NCBI RefSeq assembly: GCF_004127445.1
Contig: NZ_QEXM01000043.1
Span: 186,001-250,000 of the forward strand
Source of the DNA: Streptomyces alfalfae
GTDB lineage: Bacteria > Actinomycetota > Actinomycetes > Streptomycetales > Streptomycetaceae
Direction: 5' to 3'
Length of the DNA stretch: 64,000 bases
This document shows, one piece after another, positions 45,318-53,711 of this stretch. How positions within the stretch are numbered: position 1 is the stretch's first letter; each line of letters begins with the position of its first letter. Both the position numbers and the translations under genes were made by a program. The notes under the pieces are model-generated. The model did no database searches. It saw only the letters and a program-made list of their open reading frames with translations, and was not told the origin of the DNA.

Positions 45318-45862
45318 GATGCAGTTCCCTTCGGTGCGGTTCCGTGATCGGAAGTTCCGTGCCCCCCATCCGATCACACTCGGGATGAAAACGGGCCGCG
45401 CGGGGGCACAGCGGCGCCTCCCGGGTGTTCGAGCGGAGCGCGCCTGCCCGCCCGGGCGGGACGAACATGTTGTGCGCACCGCCGCGCCAGAGGGGCGCCC
45501 GAGGTGCGGGAACGGCCCCGGACGGGGCTCCGACGGCTGGAACGGCGGCTGGGCGGGGCAGGTCCGCGGAGGCACGTGCGGGCCACCGCACGTGCCGGAC
45601 AACTGGTGCGCGCGGCGCTGGCACTCCGGCCGCCGGGCTCCCCCCTCGGGCGTCTCGTCGGCTCCCCCCCCGGCCGCGCTGCGAGAGGTGCGGGCCGAGC
45701 GGCAGGGCATCAGTGGGTCACGTTCGCCGAGGCCGACCACCGCACGACCCGGCGGATCCCTGCCGGGTCCTGCGGTTCAGGCGGCGCGCTCGGCGAACTC
45801 CGGGACCAAGGGCGGCTTGGAGACCCGCCGCCGGGTGGTCGCCCTGGCCTGCGCGGTCACGG
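45318..45862. other. 545-base gene-free region with a perfect hairpin
   Basis: No open frame here looks coding. The region holds the OsmC promoter and the 3' flank of the permease gene. The standout is a perfect inverted repeat, ggcacgtgcgg (45571-45581) and ccgcacgtgcc (45586-45596), with a 4-base loop. A smaller gcccc/ggggc hairpin lies near 45516-45530. The main hairpin lies about 265 bases beyond the permease stop, too far for a simple terminator. Confidence 0.6.
45571..45596. repeat. 26-base perfect inverted repeat
   Basis: An 11-base stem with a gcca tetraloop. Each arm contains the palindrome cacgtg. It is isolated in the gap between the OsmC and permease genes and could be a terminator, an RNA structure or a regulator site. 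Confidence 0.6.
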
Positions 45863-47254
45863 TCAGCCCTTGGCCTCGGTGGCGGCCCGCTGCCTGCGGG
45901 CCGCCATCACCGCGTAGACGAGCACGCCCACGAAGAGGAACAGCACGCCCTGGTAGACGGCCGCGTACCCGGAGCCGCCCACCAGCCACATCGAGAAGGC
46001 GAACGCGACACCGGCGAGGACCCCGTCCCGCACCAGGCGGGCGCGGTCGACGCGCTCGCGCTGCCCGGAGACGAGGAAGTGGATCTGCGCGGCGGTGGCC
46101 AGGAGGTAGGGCACGGTCGCCGTGAACGTGGTGATCAGGACCAGGGACTCGAAGACGCCGCCGGAACCGGCCGTGTAGTTGTAGACGGTCAGCAGCGAGG
46201 CGAGGACGACGGTCACGAGGACGCCGACGGTCGGCACGCCCCGCTTCTTCTTCCCGAAGGCTCCGGGGAAGAGGCCGTCCTTGGCCGCCGCGTACGGCGT
46301 CTGGGCGCTCAGCAGCGTCCAGCCGTTGAGCGCGCCGACCATGGAGACCAGCGCGGCGCAGGCCACGGCGGTGCCGCCCCAGGAGCCGCCGAACATGACG
46401 TCGACCGCGTCGGAGAAGGGCGCGGTGGAGCCCACCAGCTTGTCGTGGGCGACGGTCCCGAAGACGGCGAGGGTGCCCAGGAGGTAGACGAGGGCGGCGC
46501 CGAGGGTGCCGAGGATGGTGGCGCGCCCGACGTTGCGCCGCGGATCGCGCACCTCGCCGGCGCTGACGGCTGCCGACTCCACGCCGAGGTAGGAGAAGAG
46601 CAGGATGGCGGCTGCCGCCGAGACCGCGCCGACCGGGCCGTCGCCGCTCGCCCGGAACGGGCCGAGGTTGCCGCTGTCGAAGAAGAACAGCCCGCCGACC
46701 GCGACGAGCAGCAGCGGCAGGAACTTCAGGACGGTGGCGACGAGCTGGACCGCGCCGACGTACCGGGTGCCGGCGAAGTTGGCCGCGGCGGGCAGCAGTT
46801 GCAGCACCAGCGCGGCGAGGCAGGCGGACCACCGGTGGTCGTTGACCGGCATGAGGACGTCGAGGTAGCCGACCGCGGCCACGGCGAGGGCGGCGTTGGA
46901 GACCCAGGTGGTGATCCAGTACGACCATGCGGCGAGGAACCCGGCGAAGTCGCCGAAGGCCTCGCGCGCGTAGACGTAGGGGCCGCCGGTGCGCGGGTCG
47001 CGCTCGGCGAGCCGCCCGAAGACGAGGGCCAGGGCGATGGCCCCGATGGTCAGGACGCCGAAGGCGACGAGGCTGATGGTGCCGAAGGGGGCGACGGAGG
47101 CGGGGAGCAGGAAGATGCCGCCACCGATGATGTTGCCCATCACGAGGCAGGTGGCGATGGGGAGACCGAAGCGGCGGGCGTGCTTGCTCGGTGCCGCTTC
47201 CTGTGCTCCGCCTGCCGGACCCGGCTGCCGCGGCGGGGTTCCGGTGTCGTGCAT
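45863..47254 (-). CDS. APC family amino acid permease (AdiC-like)
   Basis: A 463-residue transporter with about twelve helices. The first helix carries MGNIIGGGIFLLPASVAP, the substrate-binding GxGxF-type loop of the APC superfamily. RTGGPYVYAREAFGDFAGFLAAWSYWITTW follows, as in arginine/agmatine antiporters. The C-terminus has two more helices before a basic tail. ATG at 47254 is chosen, with gagagg about 12 bases upstream. The substrate may be a basic amino acid or polyamine; an exact call is not possible. Confidence 0.88.
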   Translation of the reverse strand: MHDTGTPPRQPGPAGGAQEAAPSKHARRFGLPIATCLVMGNIIGGGIFLLPASVAPFGTISLVAFGVLTIGAIALALVFGRLAERDPRTGGPYVYAREAFGDFAGFLAAWSYWITTWVSNAALAVAAVGYLDVLMPVNDHRWSACLAALVLQLLPAAANFAGTRYVGAVQLVATVLKFLPLLLVAVGGLFFFDSGNLGPFRASGDGPVGAVSAAAAILLFSYLGVESAAVSAGEVRDPRRNVGRATILGTLGAALVYLLGTLAVFGTVAHDKLVGSTAPFSDAVDVMFGGSWGGTAVACAALVSMVGALNGWTLLSAQTPYAAAKDGLFPGAFGKKKRGVPTVGVLVTVVLASLLTVYNYTAGSGGVFESLVLITTFTATVPYLLATAAQIHFLVSGQRERVDRARLVRDGVLAGVAFAFSMWLVGGSGYAAVYQGVLFLFVGVLVYAVMAARRQRAATEAKG

Positions 47255-47337
47255 GGGGTGGTGCGCCTCTCGTCGTGCCGGGTGCCCGGGATCGCCGGGC
47301 GCAAGACATGGTCGGGCACGGCGGGCGCCGCTCAAAA

Positions 47338-49500
47338 TCAGCGCGTTTTGTCCTGCCGGGCATGGTCGACGGCCGCAAAAGCTGTGCTTTCGGTGGCCCC
47401 GGACGGCGATTCATCCGCCGGAATAAAAGGTTCCGCCGCATGGGCCGTGGGGGCCGCCACCGGTATCTCCGGCCCCGCGTCCTCGCCGAGCCAGTCCCGC
47501 AGGACGCGGTGGATCTGCTCGGCGCCCACGAGCGGCCGCCCGTCGGCCGCCGGGTCGGGCAGCGTGAGCGGGGACAGCAGGAACGGGTGGGACTGGGCCC
47601 CGCCGAGCCCGCCGTGCGAACCGATCTGCTCCTCGAAGGCGAGGACCTCGCCCTCACCCGGGTCGTACCAGGAGTTGACCATGATGTCGGCAGTGTGCGG
47701 GAAGCCGTCGGTGCGCCGGACCGCCTCCAGCGCTTCGGGCCCGAAGTCGGCGAGCGGCCCGAGGTCCGCCGGGTCCTCGTCCAGGTACACCTCGGCCCCC
47801 CGCGCCCCGAGCACGACCCCGCCGCGCTCCGCGTCGCGTACGAGGAGGAAGCCGACCCCCGGGTGGTTGGCGAGGGTGGCCAGCAGCGCCGGATGGCGGC
47901 GGTCGATCTCCTGGCGGGTCATGCGGTGCGGCACGTCGGGGAACGAGACGAGCCCCAGGTTGCCCGAGGCCAGCACGACCGGTTCCGCGCGGCGGGCGGG
48001 CCGCCGCTCGTCGGCGCCCTCCTCCACGGGCCGGCGCAGGGCCGCCCGGACCGCCGCGCGGGCCTCGGCGCCGCTGTGGGTGCGCTGCGCCCTGCGCGGC
48101 ACGGGCAGCCCGCAGCCGGCCCTGACGAGGTCGCCGAGGGTGAGGCCGTAGCGGGCGCGGAAGGTCTCGCCCGGGCTCTGTCCATGGTCGGAGAGGACCA
48201 CGATCCGGTAGGCGCGCGGCGCGTGCTCGGCCACCTGCTCCAGGAGCGCGAGCGAGCGGTCGAGGCGCCGCAGCACCTTGTCGGTGTCCTTGCCGCACGG
48301 CCCCGAGTGGTGCGCCACCTCGTCGTAGGCGACGAGGTCGGCGTAGACCGCGGTGCGCCCCGCGAGCATGTCCCCGATGACGGCGGCGACCACCACGTCG
48401 CGCTCCACGACGGTCGCGAAGGCGCGGATGAACGGGTAGAGCCCTCCCCGGCCGACGCGCGGGCGGCGGTGCTCGACGCGGGCGCGCACGGACTCGGCGA
48501 TCTCGCGGCAGACCTCGGCGACGAACGACAGGGCGGTGCGGACGGCGTTGGCGGGGTCGGAGAAGTAGGCGAAGTACCCGGCCCGCGAGCGGTTCTCCCT
48601 GCCCCGCCGGGCGGCCACGGACAGGACGAGGGCGAGCTGTTCGGCGCCGCCGCTGAAGAGATTGCCGCGGCTGGCGCCGTCGAGGGTGAGGAGACCGCCG
48701 TCGCCGGTGCGCTCGACGGCGCGGCGCTGGAGCTCCACGGCCGATGAGGGCCGGTTGCTGACCATCACCTCGCCGGTGTCCTTCTCGTACCACCGGAACG
48801 CGGGCACGTCGTGGTTGGAGCCGTGCAGGATGCCGAGCTGGCTCGCCCCGGTCTGGCTGGACCAGTCGGTGCGCCAGGGGGTGAGGCGGTGGGTGGCCTC
48901 GGTGGCGCCCTCGCCGAGCCACCGTCCGAGGGTGGGCATCAGCCCCCTGACGACGGCGGCGAACAGCACGTCGTGCCCGACGCCGTCGAGCTGGATGAAG
49001 ACCGTCCCGGGGTGGGCGGCCCCGGCCCCGGCCTGCCCGCCGCGCCGGCGCCTGCGGTCGGCGAGGCGGTAGAGGCGGCGGCGGTAGGCGTCGTCGTCCC
49101 GGACGGCGAGCGCGCCGCCGGTCGCCGAGGCGACGGCAGACATCACCGCGGCGACGACGACGGCGGTCTCCGCGCCGACCTCGCCGCGGCCCTCGGGGTT
49201 GAGGCGCAGGGCGAGCAGCAGCAGCGAGCCGTTGAGGAAGAAGGCGAGCAGGCCGAGCACGAGGGCGGGCACGAGCAGCAGGGCGCGCACCAGCAGCGGC
49301 CACACGAGCACGGAGAGCAGGCCGAAGGCGCCGGCGCCGAGGGCGGCGGTGACCGCGATGCGGGTGGCGCTGTCGCCGCCGGCGGACTGGAGCTTGAAGT
49401 CGGGCAGAATACCGGCGAGCACGAGCATCGTGAGCGTGCTCACGGCCCACACCGCGACCACGCGCCACGCGGCGCTGCCGAACTTCCGCCATCGCCGCAT
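47338..49500 (-). CDS. Membrane-anchored alkaline phosphatase superfamily protein with holin-like N-terminus
   Basis: A 720-residue protein. Residues 1 to about 150 contain four hydrophobic helices resembling the phage-holin-4/YvlD fold. From about residue 160 there is a type I phosphodiesterase-like domain: metal ligand in TVFIQLDGVGHDVL, nucleophile region TDWSSQTGASQLGILHG, then VYADLVAYDEVAHHSGP and VVLSDHGQSPGE. The ATG at 49500 follows gaggag by 7 bases. The catalytic part probably faces outward and hydrolyses a phosphoester or phosphonate of the envelope. This two-part architecture recurs in actinomycetes, but the substrate is unknown. Confidence 0.87.
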   Translation of the reverse strand: MRRWRKFGSAAWRVVAVWAVSTLTMLVLAGILPDFKLQSAGGDSATRIAVTAALGAGAFGLLSVLVWPLLVRALLLVPALVLGLLAFFLNGSLLLLALRLNPEGRGEVGAETAVVVAAVMSAVASATGGALAVRDDDAYRRRLYRLADRRRRRGGQAGAGAAHPGTVFIQLDGVGHDVLFAAVVRGLMPTLGRWLGEGATEATHRLTPWRTDWSSQTGASQLGILHGSNHDVPAFRWYEKDTGEVMVSNRPSSAVELQRRAVERTGDGGLLTLDGASRGNLFSGGAEQLALVLSVAARRGRENRSRAGYFAYFSDPANAVRTALSFVAEVCREIAESVRARVEHRRPRVGRGGLYPFIRAFATVVERDVVVAAVIGDMLAGRTAVYADLVAYDEVAHHSGPCGKDTDKVLRRLDRSLALLEQVAEHAPRAYRIVVLSDHGQSPGETFRARYGLTLGDLVRAGCGLPVPRRAQRTHSGAEARAAVRAALRRPVEEGADERRPARRAEPVVLASGNLGLVSFPDVPHRMTRQEIDRRHPALLATLANHPGVGFLLVRDAERGGVVLGARGAEVYLDEDPADLGPLADFGPEALEAVRRTDGFPHTADIMVNSWYDPGEGEVLAFEEQIGSHGGLGGAQSHPFLLSPLTLPDPAADGRPLVGAEQIHRVLRDWLGEDAGPEIPVAAPTAHAAEPFIPADESPSGATESTAFAAVDHARQDKTR

Positions 49501-49579
49501 GCGGCCACTCCTCTTGCCCGAACAGGGCACCACCCTGCCATACCCGGGCAGAGCGCTCCGAACCGACGGCTCCTCCCGC

Positions 49580-50008
49580 TCAGCGGCCGTCGTACCCCGC
49601 GGTCGGCATGGAGAGCCGCCGGTGCACCCGCGCCTTCATCTGCGCGTCGTACGCCGGCTCGGCGAAACCCGCCGTCTCGATCCGCACGCCCCGCCGCGCG
49701 CACTCCGCGGTGAACTCCTCGGGGCAGCGCAGCGCCTGTTCGAGGACCCTGCGGCTCGGTACGACGAAGAGGTCCACCAGACCCGCGTCCACGTCGCCCC
49801 ACAGGATGCGGTGGTCGGCGCGCAGCGCTCGTACGACGAGTTCGCGGGTGATCACGTACCCGTGGGCGGCGGCCCAGCGGGCGCACATCGCGTGCTGGCT
49901 GCGCGAGTCGACCAGGAAGGGGTCGGCCTCCAGCTCCGCGAGCGGCACGAGGCTGGCGATCGCCGCCGCCCGCACCACGACGGCGGAGGCGCCCCCGTGC
50001 TCCTCCAT
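49580..50008 (-). CDS. Hypothetical protein, resolvase-N-terminal-like but without catalytic residues
   Basis: A 142-residue protein. The order of segments resembles the N-terminal domain of serine recombinases: CARWAAAHGYVITRELV, LWGDVDAGLVDLFVVPSRRVL and AECARRGVRIETA correspond to a helix, the V-x-x-L-D-R strand and the later helix-strand. The catalytic serine near the N-terminus and the DNA-binding C-terminal domain are not present. The ATG at 50008 follows a gaggggt-type ribosome site; an upstream ATG at 50077 lacks one. It is divergent from the MBL-hydrolase gene. The function is unknown. Confidence 0.65.
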   Translation of the reverse strand: MEEHGGASAVVVRAAAIASLVPLAELEADPFLVDSRSQHAMCARWAAAHGYVITRELVVRALRADHRILWGDVDAGLVDLFVVPSRRVLEQALRCPEEFTAECARRGVRIETAGFAEPAYDAQMKARVHRRLSMPTAGYDGR

Positions 50009-50090
50009 GGCGTACCCCTCACCCTCGGCGTAGCCGCTGACCCTACTCCTGGCCGTAGGCTCGGAGACAGTCGCCATAAGGAGGAACCGG

Positions 50091-50867
50091 GTGCCCGTCG
50101 AGGTCACATGGTGGGGCCACGCCACTTGCACGGTCGAGGACTCGGGCGTCCGCGTCCTCACCGACCCGCTCTTCGCCCGCCGCCTGGCGCATCTGCGGCG
50201 CCGCAGGGGCGCCCTGCCGCCTCCCGCGGCGGCCGTCGCCGACGTGGTGCTCCTGTCGCATCTGCACGCCGACCACCTGCACGTTCCGTCGCTGGCCCGG
50301 CTCGCGCCCGGCACCCGGGCGCTGGTCCCGCGCGGCGCGTCCCGCTCGGTGCCCGGCCTGGCGCGCAGGCTGCCGCACCTGCGGCTGACCGAGGTCGTGC
50401 CGGGCGACGAGGTGCCGGTCGGCGACGTCGTGATCCGCGTGGTGCCCGCGCGGCACGACGGACGCAGGCTGCCCGTGGGGCCGCAGCGCTCCCCCGCCCT
50501 CGGCTATGTGGTGAGCGGCGAGGCCCGCACATACTTCGCCGGGGACACCGGGCTCTTCGAGACGATGGCCGACGAGGTCGGCGACGTCGACGTGGCGCTG
50601 CTCCCGGTCGGCGGCTGGGGCCCCTACCTCGGCCACGGCCACCTGGACGCGGGCCGCGCCGCCGAGGCGCTCGCCAGGCTCGCGCCGCGCAGCGCGGTCC
50701 CCGTGCACTACGGCACGTACTGGCCGATCGGCATGGACGCGGTGCGCCCGCACGAGTTCCACGCGCCGGGCGCGGAGTTCGTGCGGCACGCGCACCGGCT
50801 CGCCCCGAAGGTGACGGTGCACCGGCTGGCGCACGGCGAGAGCGTGCTGCCGGAGGTGGCCAGGTGA
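50091..50867 (+). CDS. MBL fold metallo-hydrolase
   Basis: A 258-residue metallo-beta-lactamase-fold hydrolase of the UlaG/YtnP-like group. The zinc motif is LLSHLHADHLH (HxHxDH). Later ligands lie in VPARHDG, FAGDTGLF and PVHYGTYWPIG. GTG at 50091 follows aaggagg by about 6 bases. Its TGA overlaps the next gene's GTG by 4 bases, so the two are coupled. The substrate is unknown; N-acyl-phosphatidylethanolamine- or lactone-type hydrolysis would fit the family. Confidence 0.92.
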   Translation: MPVEVTWWGHATCTVEDSGVRVLTDPLFARRLAHLRRRRGALPPPAAAVADVVLLSHLHADHLHVPSLARLAPGTRALVPRGASRSVPGLARRLPHLRLTEVVPGDEVPVGDVVIRVVPARHDGRRLPVGPQRSPALGYVVSGEARTYFAGDTGLFETMADEVGDVDVALLPVGGWGPYLGHGHLDAGRAAEALARLAPRSAVPVHYGTYWPIGMDAVRPHEFHAPGAEFVRHAHRLAPKVTVHRLAHGESVLPEVAR

Positions 50868-51481
50868 CGCTCGCGGCGGTGGCCGGGATACCGCCGGAGA
50901 GCACCCAGCAGGCGCTCGGCTATCCCTCGCTGTTCCTGCTCGTGGTGATCGGCGCGCTGGTGCCGGTGGTGCCGACGGGCGCGCTCGTCAGCTCGGCGGC
51001 GGTGGTGGCCCTGCACCAGACGGCGCCGTTCTCGCTGCTCGTCGTCTTCGCCGTCGCGGCGTTCGCGGCGTTCCTCGGCGATGTCGGCCTGTACTGGCTC
51101 GGGCGGCGCGGCATGCGGTCCAAGAACGGTTCCCGCTGGCTGGAGGCGATCAGGGACCGGGCGCCGGAGGAACGGCTCGCGCAGGCGCAGGCGAAGCTGA
51201 AGGACCACGGCGTGCTGGTCCTGGTGCTCTCCCGGCTGGTGCCCGCGGGCCGCATACCGGTGATGCTGGCGTGCCTGCTGGCGAAGATGCCGCTGCGGCG
51301 GTTCGCCCGCGGCAACCTGCCGGCCTGCCTCGCCTGGGCGGCGACGTACCAGGTGATCGGCATCCTCGGCGGCTCCCTCTTCAAGGAGCCGTGGGAGGGC
51401 GTCGCGGTGGCGGTCGTCCTGACCCTGCTGCTCAGCCTGGCGCCCGCGGCCTGGCGCAGGGTCCGGCGGGCGCACGCCTAG
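50864..51481 (+). CDS. DedA/VTT-domain membrane protein
   Basis: A 205-residue DedA-family protein with about five helices. The conserved loop appears as LGDVGLYWLGRRG and LSRLVPAGRIPVMLACLLAKMPLRRFARGN, with the R-x-x-P and G-x-x-N features of the family. GTG at 50864 overlaps the MBL-hydrolase stop. DedA proteins act as lipid scramblases or polyisoprenyl-phosphate flippases and support envelope homeostasis. Confidence 0.92.
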   Translation: MTLAAVAGIPPESTQQALGYPSLFLLVVIGALVPVVPTGALVSSAAVVALHQTAPFSLLVVFAVAAFAAFLGDVGLYWLGRRGMRSKNGSRWLEAIRDRAPEERLAQAQAKLKDHGVLVLVLSRLVPAGRIPVMLACLLAKMPLRRFARGNLPACLAWAATYQVIGILGGSLFKEPWEGVAVAVVLTLLLSLAPAAWRRVRRAHA

Positions 51482-51494
51482 CGGCTCCCGTCGG

Positions 51495-51509
51495 GGCCCG
51501 GGGCGGGCC
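51495..51509. terminator. Short GC hairpin between convergent genes
   Basis: Arms ggcccg (51495-51500) and cgggcc (51504-51509) with a 3-base loop, between the DedA stop at 51481 and the aminotransferase-like stop at 51534. It is weak but well placed. Confidence 0.35.
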
Positions 51510-51533
51510 CGGGTTACGGGGCTGGCTGCCGGG

Positions 51534-52781
51534 TCACCGTGGCGGCGTACTTCGCCCCGATTCCGCGCGGAGGTCGTCGAAGACCGATCCGAACCTGGTC
51601 AGCGCCCGCCCCACGTGCGGCAGCCCGAGCGGCTCCGGCGCGTCGAGAGCCGCCAGGCGTTCCTCGGGCGTCGATCCGAGGAACGGCGCCGTCGACAGCC
51701 GTACGCGCAGCGCGTCGATGTCGTCGCCGAAGCGGTGGCCGCCCGGCGCGGGCATGCCGAGCCGTTCGCCGAGGTGGTCCTCCAGGTCCTGCGCGTCACG
51801 GACGCCCCGCGCGGCGAGGCCGGGCCCCAGGGGGCCGAGGTCGGCGTAGAGATGGCGGCCGGCCATCGGCGGTCTCGCCAGGGCGCCGACGGCCAGCACG
51901 GCGTGCCGCGCGGCGGCGGCCAGGGACGCGTGCAGGCGTACGGCGGCGGTCAGGCGCCCGGCGACGTCGTCCGGCTCCCCGAGCGCGTAGGCCGCCGCGG
52001 CGGCGGCCGGGGCGCCGAGGCAGGCGCCGAGCGCGGTCAGGACGTCGAGGGTGCGGGCCCGCAGGGCGGCGCCCGCGGCGTCGGCGGGGAAGCGGGCGAC
52101 GGCCGCGGGCAGCGCCGGGGGCAGGAAGGCTCCGGTGAGGTCGCTGAGGACGGTCACCCGCCCGTGGTCCATCTCGGCGGGGCTGACCAGGACCGTTGCC
52201 CGGGGGCAGTGCAGGGTGTCGCGCCAGGTCTCGTCGCTGACGACGTGCAGCCGCTCGCCGGCCGCCGCCTCGACGGCCTCGTGCAGCACCTCCGGGGGCG
52301 GCACGGTGGCGGTCGGGTCGTCGGCCACGCCGAGCAGCAGCAGCCGGGGGTCACCGCCCTCGGCACGGACGCGGCGGACGGTCTCCAGGAGGGCGTACGG
52401 GTCGGGGACGCCGCCGCTCTCCGCGGGGATCGGCACGTGGTAGACGCCGCGGCCGAGCAGCCGGGCCTGCGGCGCCCACCAGGCGGGGCAGGGCCGGGGC
52501 AGCAGGACGTCACCGCCGACGGCCGCGGTGAGGGCGAGCAGCAGGGCGGGGGCGCTCGGGGCGGCGGCGACGTGGCCGGGCCCGGCGGGCAGCCCGCGGC
52601 GGTCCCAGTAGCCGCCCGCGGCGGCCAGGAGGGCGGGGCCGCCGCCGGGGGGCTCGCCGCGGGCGTGACCGGCGGCGCGGGCGGCGGCAGCGGCGATCCC
52701 CGGCAGGACCGGGAGTCCCGCCTCGGGCGGGGGCGGCCCGTACCGGAGGGGGCCACGGCCCTCGTGCTCCGTCCGCCGCAT
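51534..52781 (-). CDS. Aminotransferase class I/II-fold protein lacking the PLP lysine
   Basis: A 415-residue protein with the fold-type I layout. HVAAAPSAPALLLALTAAVGGDVLLPRPCPAWWAPQARL matches the cofactor-phosphate and substrate region, and LHVVSDETWRD matches the strand with the PLP-pyridine aspartate. Where a Schiff-base lysine should follow (S-x-S-K), the sequence reads VTVLSDLTGAFLPP, with no lysine. The protein is therefore either a non-catalytic relative or uses a different lysine. The ATG at 52781 follows ggagg by 5 bases. It is alanine-rich. No neighbouring biosynthetic gene explains it. Confidence 0.78.
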   Translation of the reverse strand: MRRTEHEGRGPLRYGPPPPEAGLPVLPGIAAAAARAAGHARGEPPGGGPALLAAAGGYWDRRGLPAGPGHVAAAPSAPALLLALTAAVGGDVLLPRPCPAWWAPQARLLGRGVYHVPIPAESGGVPDPYALLETVRRVRAEGGDPRLLLLGVADDPTATVPPPEVLHEAVEAAAGERLHVVSDETWRDTLHCPRATVLVSPAEMDHGRVTVLSDLTGAFLPPALPAAVARFPADAAGAALRARTLDVLTALGACLGAPAAAAAAYALGEPDDVAGRLTAAVRLHASLAAAARHAVLAVGALARPPMAGRHLYADLGPLGPGLAARGVRDAQDLEDHLGERLGMPAPGGHRFGDDIDALRVRLSTAPFLGSTPEERLAALDAPEPLGLPHVGRALTRFGSVFDDLRAESGRSTPPR

Positions 52782-52929
52782 GCGTACCTCCGTGCGCTCA
52801 CGTCCCAGTGTCGGACCCCGGGGCACGGGGCGCTCGCGCAACGCTCTCGGGGCATACGGAAGGGCAGGCGTGGAGGGGCCCGCAGGCTCAGCGGTGCCGC
52901 CGGGCTTCGCGGGGCCGCTCGCGGCGGTC

Positions 52930-53637
52930 TCAGCGCGCCAGGGACACCAGCTCGCGCTCGATCCCGCGGCCCCTGGTCTCCACGAGCGCCGCGGCGACGT
53001 CCGCCAGTTTCCGGTTCGTCGTCTGGGAGACGCGCCGCAGGACCGCGAAGGCGGCCTCCGCGTCGCAGCCGAGGACGTGCATGACGATCCCGCACGCCTG
53101 GTCCACGGCGGCGCGCGAGCGCATGGCGGTGCCGAGCTGGTCGAGTTCCGTGAGCGCGGCCTGGTGGCGCCGGTCGCGCACGAAGCTCTCCGTGGCGAGG
53201 GCGCCGAGCGCCTGGGCGGGCCCGTGCCGGGGGTCGTCGAGCGCGCCGGGGCGGAAGCCGAAGAGCGTCAGGGTGACCGTGAGCCCGGCGCGCCGGAAGG
53301 GCAGGGTCACGCTGGAGCGCAGACCGGAGTCGAGGGCGAGCGCCCGGTACTCCGGCCAGCGCTCCTCGCGCAGCAGGTCGTCGGAGCCGACCGGGGCGCC
53401 GCGCGCCTCGGCGGTGGGGATGGGCCCCTCGCCCGAGCGCAGTTGCGCCGCGACGAGCCCGGCGAGGTCGGGGTGAGTGGTGGAGACGGGGTGTTCGTCG
53501 CCGCCGTCGCCGGCGGTGGTGCTCGCGCCGCAGCATCCGGGGGTGCAGCGCACGGCCTGTTCGGCGAGTTCGGCGAGCCTGCGCCCGGGGAGTGCTGACG
53601 GCGGGCGGAGCAGGTCCGGGTCCGGCACGGGAGCCAT
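52930..53637 (-). CDS. GAF and ANTAR domain-containing RNA-binding regulator
   Basis: A 235-residue protein. The N-terminal half has a short cysteine cluster (RCTPGCCGAS) and a GAF-like core (SSVTLPFRRAGLTVTLTLFGF). The C-terminus is an ANTAR helical domain (AVDQACGIVMHVLGCDAEAAFAVLRRVSQTTNRKLADVAAALVE region). ANTAR proteins bind paired RNA hairpins to prevent termination. The ATG at 53637 follows ggaggaac. It is divergent from a PAS-GAF protein gene and near a stress-type sigma factor gene. The ligand is unknown. Confidence 0.9.
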   Translation of the reverse strand: MAPVPDPDLLRPPSALPGRRLAELAEQAVRCTPGCCGASTTAGDGGDEHPVSTTHPDLAGLVAAQLRSGEGPIPTAEARGAPVGSDDLLREERWPEYRALALDSGLRSSVTLPFRRAGLTVTLTLFGFRPGALDDPRHGPAQALGALATESFVRDRRHQAALTELDQLGTAMRSRAAVDQACGIVMHVLGCDAEAAFAVLRRVSQTTNRKLADVAAALVETRGRGIERELVSLAR

Positions 53638-53699
53638 GGGACGTTCCTCCTCTCCCGGCCGTGTTCCCGGCGGGTCCTGCCGAAAACGGGGTGAGGGGT

Positions 53700-53705
53700 T
53701 AGGTT
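53700..53705 (+). promoter_or_regulatory. Possible -10 box for a leaderless PAS-GAF transcript
   Basis: taggtt lies 6 bases upstream of the ATG at 53712, with no ribosome site between. The spacing is typical of leaderless actinomycete genes. Confidence 0.4.
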
Positions 53706-53711
53706 CGGCAC

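Noticed and set aside
49580..50077. Active site-specific recombinase or mobile element
   Set aside because: The catalytic serine and DNA-binding domain are absent, and no inverted repeats or attachment sites flank the gene.
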